Part shown: positions 37,088-48,764 of the stretch, one piece after another
Layout of the letters: each line of letters opens with the position of its first letter
Numbering within the stretch: position 1 is the first letter of the stretch
Assembly (NCBI GenBank): GCA_036250195.1
Contig: JAVHZZ010000003.1
Location: 345,652,875-345,716,874, forward strand
DNA length: 64,000 nucleotides
Direction: 5' to 3'
Origin: Mixophyes australis
Lineage: Eukaryota; Chordata; Amphibia; Anura; Limnodynastidae
Made by a program: the position numbers and the translations under genes
The notes under the pieces: generated by a model
What the model was told of the DNA's origin: nothing
Seen by the model: the letters and a program-made list of their open reading frames with translations, nothing else
Database searches by the model: none

Positions 37088-37995
37088 TCCCTATAATTTA
37101 AAACAAAAACATAGCACCCTTGTCTGCTTAGGTCATGAATTCCAACCCATACTCCAATGTAGAATAGATAAGATAGAATGACTTGGTATTATGAGAAAAT
37201 AAGCATTGTGTAAAGTGTCAGGTGAAAAAAGTGGAATGTTTTGGGATAACAGAGACACACAGAGCCTACAGGCATTGTGCCTCTATCATTTAATTGTGGG
37301 TGTTGGCGTCACTTTGAAACAGGGAGTTCTAGTGGCGACCCCTCCCTCATAGAGCCCAGTTGTTTGCATACATTGTGAAGAGGTGGTCAGCATATAGTGG
37401 GCGAGGTGTAGTTAGTGATTAGGTCAGTGAAGGTGAGAGCCTTGTAAGTAAGGAACAGGACTTGTCTGAAAGGTATTGGGAATCTGTACAGTGAAGAACA
37501 GTATATTGACATAGAAGCAGATATGGTGTATATATTTTATGGAAATTGCTGTTAAGTGGGTATTTCTTAATTAAGAAAACAAAATGACAGACGTGTCTGT
37601 TCACACATATCCTCTGTTAATGTGTTTTTCAACCACAAACTAATGACACATTAAAATAGGGTGAATGGTTTCCCAGGCTCTCTTTCCCACAATTGCATAC
37701 AAAAAGGTTTACAGCGCATTTAAAAATTTAGAATGCAGTACAACCTATTTCTCATGCGTTAACAGGTGCTACCAGTACAGTGGATTATGTTGATAAAAGC
37801 ACAATTATTATTGTGCAATTATTAAAAAGACACGACCGAAACTCATGTAAAGCACAATTTAGTTTTCATGAGTTTCTATCCATTTTCCAAGCACATATTT
37901 GTGAACGAGCCTGAGAGTGTCCCGGACAAGACATGGTTAGATCGATCTACACTCAACACTCAATGTATTCAAAAAGTTAGTATCAATACTATGCT
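37088..37995. other. Intergenic, no gene recognised
   Basis: AT-rich sequence upstream of EPCAM. No exon or repeat boundary was identified. Confidence 0.35.
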
Positions 37996-39620
37996 GACAT
38001 CTTTTTTTTTTTTTTTCAAACTTTATTTTACGAAGACACAGGAAAAAAAGAACAAGTACATTGAACAATTGTATATGAACACAAGAAAAGTTTCCTTCAA
38101 AGTTTATTATTTTATGAAAGAAGGAGAGGGTGTACAAGCAGAGGGAGAGAAGGTCGGGATAGAGAAGGCTTGAGATGTGTGGGCTGTGGGGTGGGGGGGG
38201 CGGAAGGAAGAGGAAAGGGGTAAAAGGGAGAAACAAGCATTGAAATCGGAGAAATGCTAACAGCTAAAATATGGCCATTCGTGCCCTGTGTGTGAGGCAA
38301 AACCCATCAATGTGATAGCGTATACCTGGAGGGTGCAGGGTCCAGCCTGGAGGATCCAGAGGCAGCTCAGATTCTAGATCGCTGGTGGGTCCGCCACTAC
38401 AAGAACTTGGACCGGGGCAGAGGTGGATAGGCAGCCACAGCTTTCCCTAAGGTACTAAGGGGCCCATATATAATCCAACTTATATGATTTATCATGTAGG
38501 TAATTGTCAGGCACCGTCTCAGCACTGTCACTAGTGCTGGAGTGCATGAACACTTAGCATGTTGCTAGGCAACGGGACGCTTCCGGGACCACGTATGGGC
38601 TCACACTGTGCGCGCATTCGCGGAGCTTCACGTCCCATTGCTAGGCAACGGGACGCCTCACCTGTTGGTGGTCAGCGTCTCTGACCGCCGACTTCCCGGG
38701 GCCAATGGGGAATGGTTAGCCCCTATTTAAAGCGGCCTCTGGCACCATTAGGGTGCCAGAGTATTGGTTTCTTCCAGCTCCAGCACCTTGTTATTCTCAG
38801 TATCTGATCCTGCTGTGACCCGGCTTTTCTCCTCTGACCTCCCTTCTGGATTCTGTTTTGTACCTCGCTACCTGTTCTGGTTTCCTGACTCCTGGATTGC
38901 CTTTGACCATTCTTCGGATCTTCCCTTGTACTTCGCTGCCCGTTTGGTTCTGACCTGGCTTGATTGACTATGCTCCATCCACTCCGTTACTACGCTGGTG
39001 GCTGACCCGGAGAACCACGACCTGCGCACCTTCTTGCAGTAAAGCCCAAACTCCCTTACAGGGGTCCCTGGTGAACACCGGGGGTGCGTTAGACTCCGTG
39101 CCTCCTTGCTCAGCAGCGCAGATACCAGATAGTATCTATCCCACAGAGTGTGACAGTGGTACTCTCCATACTTGCAATATGCCAGACGTAATTCTGGAAG
39201 GCCTGCATAGACGGGGAGTCAGGCTTCTTCCAGTGATATCAACTTATTAGATGGGGCGCTCTCATCAGCAAGAGGACGGCAGAGAAGGAAAGTCCAGGGG
39301 TCCTTAGACAATTGCTGTTCGGAGATGGAGTTAATGATCGAGATGACCATATTCCAGAATGTGACTATATGTGGGCACGTCTAAATGTGGAGGAGCGTGC
39401 CCTTTTGACCACAGTTCCGCCAGCAGCTCGAAGTGGATGCCGGAAACATCTTGGAGAGGCTGTCAGGCGTGTAGTACCACCTGTAATATAGTTTGTAGGC
39501 CGTTTCCTTGATTTGCTATCCCCTCTCTGACCTCCTCCCAGCATGTTTCATCACGTGGGGGACCCACGTCTCTTTCCCATTAACATTCTTGACGACCTTG
39601 TTTGTGGTATGATATCTAAT
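37996..39620 (-). mobile_element. 5'-truncated L1/Tx1-type LINE, split by an LTR
   Basis: On the minus strand the C-terminal part of ORF2 is readable: ETAYKLYYRWYYTPDSLSKM, TLLHIWTCPHIVTFWNMV and MQAFQNYVWHIASMEST. It continues beyond an inserted LTR as ITYMINHISWIIYGPLSTLG, and the element ends in a poly(A) run (T-run at 38002-38016). The CWxC-type region and IWxCP block are typical of L1-clade enzymes. At least one frameshift, near 39510, shows it is inactive. Confidence 0.7.
38505..39155 (+). mobile_element. Solo LTR, 651 bp, inside the L1-like LINE
   Basis: It starts TGTCAGGCACCGTCTCAG and ends CACAGAGTGTGACA. The LINE reading frame is interrupted exactly at these points. The flanks are GTAAT and GTGGT, which would be a 5-bp target duplication with two transitions. 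A TATTTAAAG box near 38722 suggests plus orientation. TTGCTAGGCAACGGGACGC occurs twice inside. Confidence 0.65.
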
Positions 39621-40701
39621 CATATATGTATGCCTACACTCCTTCCAACCCATCCACATTAACAAATCAAGGTGCCTATATTATCACACGCTGCCAGTAT
39701 TCTGACCTACCACATAATTGGGAGAACTTGGCGAATTGTATTAATATCATCTCGACTTGTCTATACAAAGAACCCCCCTAGTCAGATATTCAATGAGGCT
39801 GATATATAACTAATTTGACTAAAGGGAGGGGTTTATTGTATTTAAACCTCCATTGTGATATTGTGCGGTGTGACCGATGCCAGCTAGCTGGCCGGTAACT
39901 AGGCAGGAGAGCTGTGTCTAGCCAGAGTTAGGGTCTTCTGGTGTCATCCTGACAAAAGAATACTGTGTTATTTGTGATGTAAAAAAATGAAAACACTGTT
40001 ATCCATATAAAAAGTGGTTGTGTCAATCATCTGTTGGGAGTCAGTATCACAAAATCCATTAGAAAATGGGACTTGTCTGGTGTTTGGTCCAGATAACAAT
40101 ACCAACGTAACATCCCTATTCTCTAGTTTATGTACTAAAATTATAAATCTACCCTTCTTATCTAATGTTAGCTCTTCTACAGTAAGACAGCAATTTTCTC
40201 CTATCAAAATGACTACTCTATTTCTTTTGAAGGGCCATTGACCATATAACAATGTGGGTACCTATCATTTGTGAATGATGGAGATGGTTGGATCGCCAAA
40301 TGTTTCTCTGGAACTGCTACAATATTAGCTTTGTGCCTTGCAAAATTTCTAAGGGTAAGTCTCTCTTTATTTGGGGAATTAATTGCCCTGAATATCACCA
40401 TGGTCCTGGAATTTTGATTGGTATATTATCGTCAACCTTGCTCAAACTACAGGGGCATCTTTTCTCGCACTAGCATGGGAAACTGTATTCTGAAATACAT
40501 CTGTTCATAAGGAAGGCATGGAGCATACAGAGGCTAAAGTAAGGTAGGAAAGGAGACTGTGCCTGCTGGGCAATTCAAACACTGAGTGACAGGATCACTG
40601 TCCAATTTGGTCACATATGTGGGTGGACAAATTGTATGAGATCTGGTTGTTCAGTGCTCAGACCAAATGACCAGATTGCTTCCTGTTTACACTGGGACCT
40701 G
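39621..40701. other. Intergenic, no gene recognised
   Basis: AT-rich. Open frames on both strands near 39970-40250 have no recognisable domain and sit in low-complexity sequence. Confidence 0.35.
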
Positions 40702-40704
40702 TTA

Positions 40705-41432
40705 GGCTGGGTACACACTACAGAAAATTTCTCCCAATGCGATATTGTTGATGATTTTACCAGCAATTGAAAAAAAATGTCCCGGTCAGCACCCGATTCA
40801 TGTTACAGACTAAACACGTTTACCTTAAGCTGGGTACACACTACAGGTTTTTCAGCCCATTATCGGGCCAAACACCCGTAAGCTGTTCGGCCTGATATTG
40901 CAGTAGTGTGTACACTTACATGTTGACCGATAGTCGTTCCAAAGCACCGATCGTTGGTTCATTTGGTCGGTCGGTAAAACTAATAATCTCGCTCCAACCG
41001 TCTTCTGATCCTGCAGTGTCTGTGCACTCACGATCACGATCTTTATAGAGTGTAGAGTCATGATCTTTTCAGCCTATGCCGGATATGAACATGTCCCCTT
41101 AATTATATGAACATGTCCTGTTGAATATATATAGTTAGTGCTATAAATGGAATGATTTATCCGTTCGTTCTGAGACTGAATATTTAGTTTCAGAGTCACT
41201 GAAGCAAAGGACATTTGGAAACCTATAACAATGCGGTTAATCAGTGTGACAGGAATGAATGAATGAATACTGTGCTGTCAATGACTACATGACCAGATGA
41301 AGAGCACAGATCTGAAGGTAAATCGTGTATAGTGTGTATGAATGTATCGGCAGACTGATTGGAACTCCAGTCGTTTGTAAAATCATTAGTGAAAACAAAT
41401 TGGACAATTGTTTTTTTAGTGTGTACCCAGCC
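40705..41432. mobile_element. Harbinger-like MITE, CTGGGTACACACTAC family, with a nested relative
   Basis: The outer ends are GGCTGGGTACACACTACAG and TTAGTGTGTACCCAGCC, flanked by TTA on both sides (40702-40704, 41433-41435). A second start of the same family (AGCTGGGTACACACTACAGG, preceded by TTA) lies at 40828. One element has therefore inserted into another, or two have recombined. Confidence 0.75.
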
Positions 41433-41435
41433 TTA

Positions 41436-42119
41436 GCCAGGTCATAGGCTTTTAAGAGATCATTTTCTGAACACATTTTTCAGTGTGACTTGATAATGAT
41501 CTGGTTGCTTTTGACTGAAATTGGGCCAATTCCCTTATATCACTGAAAATATCTCAGCATGTGTGACTACTTTACTTGTAGCTTATGGATATAAAGCAGT
41601 TTACTGTTAGTAATCGATTAATGGAATAGAAAAATAAGTTGTCATAATGGTAGTATTCTCCCAACTGAATGTTGCTAAATGCTTTATAATCTAAATTTGT
41701 TAATCCCCTATCTTTGCTTTCCAATAGTTTAAACTGATTTACAGCCGGCCTGCACAATATCTAATCTACTAGAAGGAATTGATTACTGCAAATTCTCTTT
41801 CCGTAATAAACAGTAACCTTTCTCAGGGTCATACTCTACCAGACCACAGCTGATTTCAAAAGTCAGTGACATGAAAAAGTAAAACATATTGGGCCTGATT
41901 TAAGTCGGAACGCAACTTGTACGTAAGTATATTATACCACATGGCCATCAGCCATGAACACAAGCCCCTAGGACCCACCAGACCTTTCAATCTCACACAT
42001 TAACCAGTTCTGGGGGCTTCCTCCTGGGCCATCTCCGTGTTCTCCTCCTGACTCTTCTCCTTCTTTATCTTGGTCATCTTTGAGAGGTACGAGCCACCAC
42101 ACTGTACACACGTTTCCAA
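41436..42119. other. Intergenic, MITE-like fragment near 41.9 kb
   Basis: AT-rich, with an isolated GGGCCTGATTTAAGTCGG terminus near 41891 that looks like one end of another MITE. A more GC-rich stretch at 42000-42120 has a short open frame on the minus strand, discussed among the rejected items. Confidence 0.3.
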
Positions 42120-42670
42120 TGCACATATCATTTAAAATGCAGATTACAGCTTTAGCTACCTAAGATGAAAAGAAAGCAAAACTAAAGCCGGTTCATCCCT
42201 CACATACCAAACATTACATTTATTGCATTTTTATTTTAGAAGTGTTACTGTTATAGTTTATCAATATTTATTTATGAGAGGTCACATTAATGAGCGAACA
42301 TATTACCTTAGAAATAAAAAGACATACAGTTATATATGATGTAAGTGTATGTGCAGTAATTTCTGTTTTATATTTTAAACTCCTCCATTATGTTACTCAA
42401 GTTGCTGGTATAACATTGGATAACCATACAATGACTTTACCAGGAACCCGTCTTGATTTTTTCCCTATTTCACTGCTAATTATATGATACTAAAGAACAC
42501 ATAAAGACTGTAAAATAAGGATTTGTAATACGCTGCAACAAAAATTTGTTCATAAGCAGAAATACTTCTAAAGGTTAAAAATACACTTATGGAAAAGATG
42601 TTGCTCTTTATAAATTAAGTACAGTCTAGTCTCTATGCCTATTCACAACTTCGAACACTTTACTATAGAT
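42120..42670. repeat. Left arm of a large diverged inverted repeat
   Basis: The reverse complement of this stretch matches 48765-49395 in long collinear blocks, for example AATAGGCATAGAGACTAGAC, GAGGAGTTTAAAATATAAA and TTTCTAAGGTAATATGTT. I judge identity to be roughly three quarters, with indels. No coding sequence is evident in the shared parts. Confidence 0.75.
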
Positions 42671-43263
42671 CAGGGCCTGATTATCCAATAGGCTGACTAG
42701 GCTGCAGCCTAGGTCGCAAGGCCTTTGGGGGGGAAGCAAAATTTTTTGGAGTGCAAAATTGTGCCAGTGAGAGGTATGAACTGTGATTCATTTTAAAATA
42801 TAAATAAGAGAAAAGTTGTTCTCCAAAGTAAAAATGAAAACATGGAAGAAAAAATGTAGTAAGGTTTTAATCTTGAAATATGCCTATGGTAAAGGCTAAA
42901 GACAATAAGTCATCTTTGGGCGGGCGCTTGAGGATAAGCGAGTAGGCGAGACAAGGATGGCGACAGGCCCAAGACTGACAGCCCCCTTCACCCTCAGCAG
43001 CACTCTTCATGCCCCCGATTTGCTATAAAGTTATGATTTTAATGAAAACAAAATGAGTGTCAAAGATTGTTGTGACCCTTTTAAAAAGTTCAGTGGAGCT
43101 GAGCTTTTAAAATATGGGAACATAAACATGGATGGGGGGGTGGGGGTGGGCAGATTTAAATAAAAGACAAGTCCATTTTTGCCTACCACGTATTAGCCTG
43201 GCAGACAAGAGGGCGCTATGAGCATATTAGCCTAGGGTGGCCTACACCCTTAAAGAGGCCTTG
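42671..43263. mobile_element. hAT-like non-autonomous element, 8-bp target duplication
   Basis: It begins CAGGGCCTGATTATCC and ends AAAGAGGCCTTG, with flanks CTATAGAT and GTATAGAT (7 of 8 identical). It sits exactly at the inner edge of the left inverted-repeat arm. No transposase is encoded. Confidence 0.6.
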
Positions 43264-43689
43264 GTATAGATAGAAATACTTAAGTAACAGACACAATAGT
43301 GGTGTCTACTTTGCACTGGGCTGGTTTTATCTGGTGTTCAGGAGTTAATAATCAGGAATCATGCATTAATCATACTGTAACTTCATTGGAAATTTTCTAA
43401 TGTATTATCGGGTGTATTTGATGTGAGTAAGCACACTTATATACCCATGTAATAAAACATTCAAGCACACAATGTGACAGGTGTAATTAAGACACGTCCT
43501 CTCACTCTCAGGATTAATTTAAACCATAATACTTGGCTGAAATGCATTTTAGGAGGAAAAGTAAAATGACTGAAGGAGGTGGTCCGAAAAGGGAACAAGG
43601 CTGGACTTTGAAATTAAGTTTTTTACACTGTTCAACCGCAATTGCACAAAAGCCCTGTTTCATGGGTCAGGTCAGAAATGCAGCATCTG
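43264..43689. other. Spacer between inverted-repeat arm and satellite
   Basis: AT-rich. The last 90 bases (CTCTCACTCTCAGGATTAAT, then CATTTTAGGAGGAAAAGTAA) resemble 63265-63345, so this is also part of an interspersed repeat. Confidence 0.4.
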
Positions 43690-44077
43690 GTTATACTTTT
43701 TGTTATACTCTTTATTATACTCTTTGTTGTACTCTATGTTATACTCTATGTTGTACTCTATGTTGTACTCTTTGTTGTACTCTTTGTTGTACTCTTTGTT
43801 GTACTCTTTGTTATACTCTTTGTTGTACTCTATGTTGTACTCTATGTTGTACTCTTTGTTGTACTCTTTGTTGTACTCTTTGTTATACTCTTTGTTATAC
43901 TCTTTGTTGTACTCTATGTTATACTCTATGTTATACTCTATGTTGTACTCTTTGTTGTACTCTTTGTTGTACTCTTTGTTGTACTCTATGTTGTACTCTA
44001 TGTTATTCTTTTTGTTGTACACTTTGTTATACTCTTTGTTATACACTTTGTTATACTCTTGTTATACTCTTTGTTAT
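43690..44077. repeat. 12-bp satellite array, main block
   Basis: About 32 copies of a 12-base unit of the form WTGTTRTACTCT (W is A or T; R is A or G). The variable positions mix in runs, which points to slippage and local duplication of multi-unit blocks. Since 12 is a multiple of three, every frame stays open and yields fake proteins such as LCCTLCYT repeats. The array continues at 48711 beyond an inserted transposon. Confidence 0.97.
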
Positions 44078-44284
44078 TAGAGATGAGCGGGCTCGGATTG
44101 CGCTAATCCGAGCCCACCCGAACAGTGCGGATCCGACGGGCAAAAAAATGAAACAGAGGCTATGACATCCAAGTCTCACGTCGGATCTCGCGAGACTCGG
44201 TTTGCATAAATTCCCCGCTTGCAGCCGCCATCTTCAGTCGGGCTCAGATCATGGAAGAGGGAGGTTGTAGTTTGTAGTGGTGCT

Positions 44285-44455
44285 CTGTCCTGCTGATCAG
44301 TCCAGTGGTGCTTTTGTCCTGTGCTCTGTCCTGCTGAGTCCAGTGGTGCTTTGGCCAGTGCTCTGTCCTGCTGAGTCCAGTGGTGCTTTTGTCCAGTGCT
44401 CTGTCCTGCAGAGTCCAGTGGTGCTGTGTCCTGTGCTTTTTTTCTGCTAAGTCCA
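44285..44455. repeat. hAT 5' subterminal repeats, about 40-bp units
   Basis: Four variant copies of a unit containing GTGCTCTGTCCTGCTGAGTC and CAGTGGTGCTTTTGTC. They lie inside the transposon, before its gene. Confidence 0.85.
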
Positions 44456-44591
44456 TTCATTTGTTATTTTAAAATTATTTAAAAATCGTAAAAAAATGTA
44501 AAAAAAATTATACAAAAATAATTAAAAAAAATATACAAAAATAATTGTAAAAAAATGTTAAAAAATTATTAAAAAAGTATAAAAAAAATTC

Positions 44592-44955
44592 TACTGCAAT
44601 ATATAAATACGTTCACTGTTCCTGCAGTCCAGAAATATTAGTACTGCAATATATAAATACGTTCACTGTTCCTGCAGTCCAAAAATATTAGTACTGCAAT
44701 ATATAAATACGTTCACTGTTCCTGCAGTCCAGAAATATTAGTACTGCAATATATATAAATACGTTCACTGTTCCTGCAGTCCACAAATATTAGTACTGCA
44801 ATATATAAATACGTTCACTGTTCCTGCTGTCCAGAAATATTAGTACTGCAATATATAAATACGTTCACTGTTCCTGCAGTCCAGAAATATTGGTAACAGA
44901 GATTAAACTGCGTTCACTGTTCCTGCAGTCCAGAAATATTAGTACCAGAGATTAA
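44592..44955. repeat. hAT 5' tandem repeats, about 50-bp units
   Basis: Seven or so copies of a unit containing ATATATAAATACGTTCACTG and TTCCTGCAGTCC, ending just before the transposase start. The TATAAATA in each unit could act as a promoter element. Confidence 0.9.
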
Positions 44956-44961
44956 ACTATA

Positions 44962-47954
44962 ATGGAGTACAAAAATTTGGAGGATAAAGTAGGGAAAGAT
45001 CAAGACCCACTTCCTCCTAATGCTGAAGCTGCTGCCACTAGTCATGACATAGACGATGAAATGCCATCAACTGCCAAGGCCGATGCCCAATCTCCTAGTA
45101 GAGGGCATGTAAAATCCAAAAAGCCAAAGTTCACTAAAATTAGCCAAAAAAGAAAATTTAAATCATCTGAGGAGAAACGTAAACTTGCCAATATGCCATT
45201 TACGACACGGAGTGGCAAGGAACGGCTTAGGCCCTGGCCCATGTTTAGTGGTTCAGCTTCACCCAAGGATCTAAGCCTTCCTCCTCCCCCCCCTCTAAAA
45301 AATTTAAGAGAGTTAAGCAGTCATCAAAAACACAGCAAACAACTCTGCCTTCTAAAGAGATGGCATCACAAATCCCCAAGGCGAGTCCAAGGGTGTTGGT
45401 GGTTGCGAAGCCTGACCTTCCCATCACTGTACAGGAAGAGGTGGCTCCTTCCACCATTTGCAGCACGCCCTCTGCATATGCTGGAAGGATCACCCACAGT
45501 CCAGTTACAGATTTGGCTAATGAAGGTGTCAATGTTGTACATCGGGAGGAGGATATTGATGTATCTGGCGCTGAGGAGGAACTTGACGAGGAGGATGCTG
45601 ATGTGGTTATCTTAAATGAGGCACCAGGGGGGGAAACAGTTGTCCATGGGATGAAAAAGCCCATCGTCATGCCTGGGCAGAAGACCAAAAAATCCACCTC
45701 TTCTGTCGAGTTATTTCTATCCCAATTCGGACAACAAATGTATGGCCATATGTACCTTATGTAAAGCTCAAATAAGCAGGGGTAAGGATCTTGGCCACCT
45801 AGGGACATCCTCCCTTATACGTCACCTGAAGAACCTTCATAATTCAGTGTTTAGTTCAGGACCTGTGGCTAGGACCGTCAGCAGTCCAGGGACACCTAAA
45901 TCCCTTGGTCCTGTTGTATACACACCAGCAACACCCTCCTCGTCAACTTCCTCCACGATCTCCATCAGAGATAGTCCTGCAAGCCATGTCAACGGCATGA
46001 CTGAGTCCTCTTCAATCCGGGATTCTTCCGGAGGATCCTGCAGTGGTACGCCTGCTGCTGCTGTTGCTGCTGGTAGTCGGTCATCTTCCCAGAGGGGAAG
46101 TCGTAAGAACGCTACGTCTTTCACCAAACAGTTGACTGTACAACAGTCGTTTGCCATGAGCACGAAGTACGACAGTAGTCATCCTATGGCAAAGCAGGTA
46201 ACTGCGGCCTTAACAGCTATGTTGGTGTTAGACGTGTGTCCGGTGTCCGCCATCAGTGGAGTGGGATTTAGACGGTTGATGGAGGTATTGTCTCCCCGGT
46301 ACCAAATCCCGTCGAGATTCCACTTCACTAGGCAGACGATACCCGGGATGTACAGAGAAGTACGAAAAAGTGTCCTCAGTGCTCTGAAAAATGCGGTTGT
46401 ACCCACTGTCCACTTAACCACGGACATGTGGACAAGTTGTTCAGGGCAAACTAAGGACTATATGACTGTGACAGCCCACTGGGTAGATGCATCGCCTTCC
46501 GCAGCAGCATCAGTAGCAGCATCTCCAAAACGCCTGCTCGTTCCAAGGCAGGCAACGTTGTGTGTCACTGGTTTTAATAAAAAGCATAACGCTGATAACC
46601 TCTTAGAGAAACAGGGAAATAATCTCGCAGTGGCTTACCCCACTTACACTCTCCTGGGGATTTGTGGTGTCAGACAACGCCAGTAACATTGTGCGGGCAT
46701 TACATATGGGCAATTTCCAGCACGTGCCATGTTTTGCCCACACAATAAATTTGGTGGTGCAGCATTACCTGAAGAGTGACAGGGGTGTGCAGGATATGCT
46801 TGCGGTGGGCCGCAAAATTGCTGGACACTTTCGGCATTCTGCCAGTGCCTACCGCAGACTCGAGCAACATCAAAAAAGCCTGAACCTGCCCTGCCATCAC
46901 CTCAAACAAGAGGTTGTGACGCGCTGGAACTCCACCCTCTATATGCTGCAGAGGATGGAGGAGCAGCAAAAAGCCATTCAAGCCTACACAGCCACCTACG
47001 ACACCTGATTTCCGTGTTGTGCAAGGTTCTCCAGCCGTTTAAACTTGCCACACGAGAAGTCAGTTCCGACACTGCCAGCTTGAGTCAGGTGATTCCCCTG
47101 ATCAGGCTGTTGCAGAAGCAGCTGGAGAAAGTGAGGGAGGAACTGTTAAAGCATTGCGATTCCACAAAGCATGTAGCTCTTGTGGATGAAGCCCTTCGTA
47201 CGCTTTTCCAGGATCCGAGGGTGGTCACTCTTTTAAAGTCAGAGGAATACATTCTGGCCACCGTGCTCGATCCTCGGTTTAAAGCGTATGTTGTGTCTCT
47301 GTTTCCGGCGGACACAAGTCTACAGCGGTGCAAAAACCTGCTGGTCAGGAGATTGTCCTCTAAAGAGGACCGTGACATGCCAACAGCTCCTCCTTCATTT
47401 TCTTCCACACCTGTGGCTGCGAGGAAAAACTGAGTTTTCCTAAACGACCCGCTGGCGGGGATGCTGAGAACATCTGGTCCGGACTGAAGGACCTACCAAC
47501 CATTGCAGACATGTCTACTGTCGCTGCATTGAATGCTGTCACCATTGAAAAAATTGTGGATGATTACTTTGCTGACACCATCCAAGTAGACATGTCAGAC
47601 AGTCCTTATTTTTACTGGCAGGAAAAAAAGGCAGTTTGGAAGCCCCTGTACAAACTGGGTCTATTTTACCTGAGTTGTCCCCCCTCCAGTGTGTACTCGG
47701 AAAGAGTTTTTAGTGCAGCGGGGAACCTGGTCAGTGAGCGGCGAAGGAGGTTGCTTCCGCAAAACGTTGAAAAAATGTTCATAAAAATGAATTATCAATT
47801 CTTCAATCAAGACCAGCACTGGCCTCCAGAGACTACAGAGGGACCTGTGGTTGTGAAGTCCAGCGGGGACGAATTGATAATGTGTGAGGATGAGGAAGTA
47901 CACACTGAAGGGGGCGAGGAATCTGAGGATGAGGACGACATCTTGCCTCAGTAG
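44962..47954 (+). pseudogene. hAT transposase (BED finger, ZBED-like), frameshifted
   Basis: The open parts run in order through changing frames. There is an acidic and serine-rich N-terminus, then a BED zinc finger near 45710-45840 (CTLCKAQISRG, then SLIRHLKNLHN). Next comes the RNase H-like core with TTDMWTSCSGQTKDYM, VSDNASNIVRAL, CFAHTINLVVQHYL and TRWNSTLYML. The C-terminal hAT dimerisation block is YPSS-like (SCPPSSVYSERVFSAAGNL, then SERRRRLLPQNVE). An acidic tail ends at 47954. At least five frame changes are needed: near 45330, 45700, 46650, 47005 and 47430. No other defect in the conserved blocks is obvious, so either the copy is young and dying or some shifts are sequencing errors. 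Confidence 0.85.
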
Positions 47955-48004
47955 AGCCAGTTTAGTTTGTACAGGGAGAGATGAATTGCTTTTTTGGTGT
48001 GGGG

Positions 48005-48320
48005 GCCCAAAGAAACCAATCATTTCAGCCACAGTAGTTTGGTAGGCCCTGTCGCTGAAATGATTGGTTTGTTAAAGTGTGCATGTCCTATTTCAACAAC
48101 ATAAGGGTGGGTGGGAGGGCCCAAGGACAATTCCATCTTGCACCTCTTTTTTTTCTTTGCCAGCTCGTTTTGTGGGGGTCCAAACAAACCAATCATTTCA
48201 GCCACAGTTTTGTAGGCCCTGTCGCTGAAATGATTGGTTTGTTAAAGTGCGCATGTCCTATTTCAACAACATCAGGGTGGGAGGGCCCTAGGACAATTCC
48301 AGCTTGCACTTGTTTTTTGG
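48005..48320. repeat. hAT 3' subterminal duplication, about 180 bp
   Basis: Two tandem copies share AAACCAATCATTTCAGCCAC, then TGTCGCTGAAATGATTGGTT and CATGTCCTATTTCAACAACA. Within each copy the first two blocks are inverted relative to one another, giving a potential hairpin. Confidence 0.85.
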
Positions 48321-48710
48321 CCATTATGTGCTCTTTGGGGCCTAGTTTTTCAAACTGCCACTGCCTGTCTGCCACTGCAGTGCCACTCCTAGATGGGCCA
48401 CGTGTATGTCGCTTAGCTTAGACATCAAGCTACCTCGGTGCAACCTTTTGGACTAAAAACAATATTGTGAGGTGCTCAGAATAGACTGGAAATTAGTGGA
48501 AATGAATGTTATTGAGGTTAATAATAGTGTAGGAGGGAAAAAAAAACAAAATAATGGATTTTAGCACTTTTTATGCTTTTTTAAAAAAAAATTAGAACCC
48601 AAAATCAGAACCAAAACCTTTCGTGGGGTGTTTTGGCAAAACAAATCAGAACCCAAAACCTCAAGCTAATCAGAACCCAAAACACCAAAAGTGGCCGGTG
48701 CACACCCCTA

Positions 48711-48764
48711 TTGTTATACACTTTGTTATACTCTATGTTGTACTCTATGTTATACTCTTTGTTG
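48711..48764. repeat. 12-bp satellite array, right remainder
   Basis: Four to five more units of the same 12-base satellite, resuming directly after the hAT transposon. This shows the transposon entered a pre-existing array. Confidence 0.95.

Larger units (their letters stand above)
44078..48710 (+). mobile_element. hAT transposon, about 4.6 kb, inserted in the 12-bp satellite
   Basis: The ends are TAGAGATGAGCGG and the complement of TAGGGGTGTGCACC, a short imperfect terminal inverted repeat typical of hAT elements. TTGTTAT lies on both sides (44071-44077 and 48711-48717), but as this is also the satellite unit the duplication is ambiguous. It carries one BED-finger transposase gene broken by frameshifts, and tandem subterminal repeats at both ends. 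It is non-autonomous as sequenced. Confidence 0.85.

Noticed and set aside
41990..42170. Possible minus-strand exon with a good acceptor (TTTTCATCTTAG near 42160) and an acidic, lysine-rich open frame
   Set aside because: The acceptor-like sequence is repeated in the right inverted-repeat arm (near 49360), so it belongs to a repeat. No family was recognised and no partner exon was found.
43533..44165. Long open frames with LCCTLCYT, VVLFVILY or EYNKEYN repeats
   Set aside because: They are translations of the 12-bp satellite, which is free of stops in all frames because 12 is a multiple of three.
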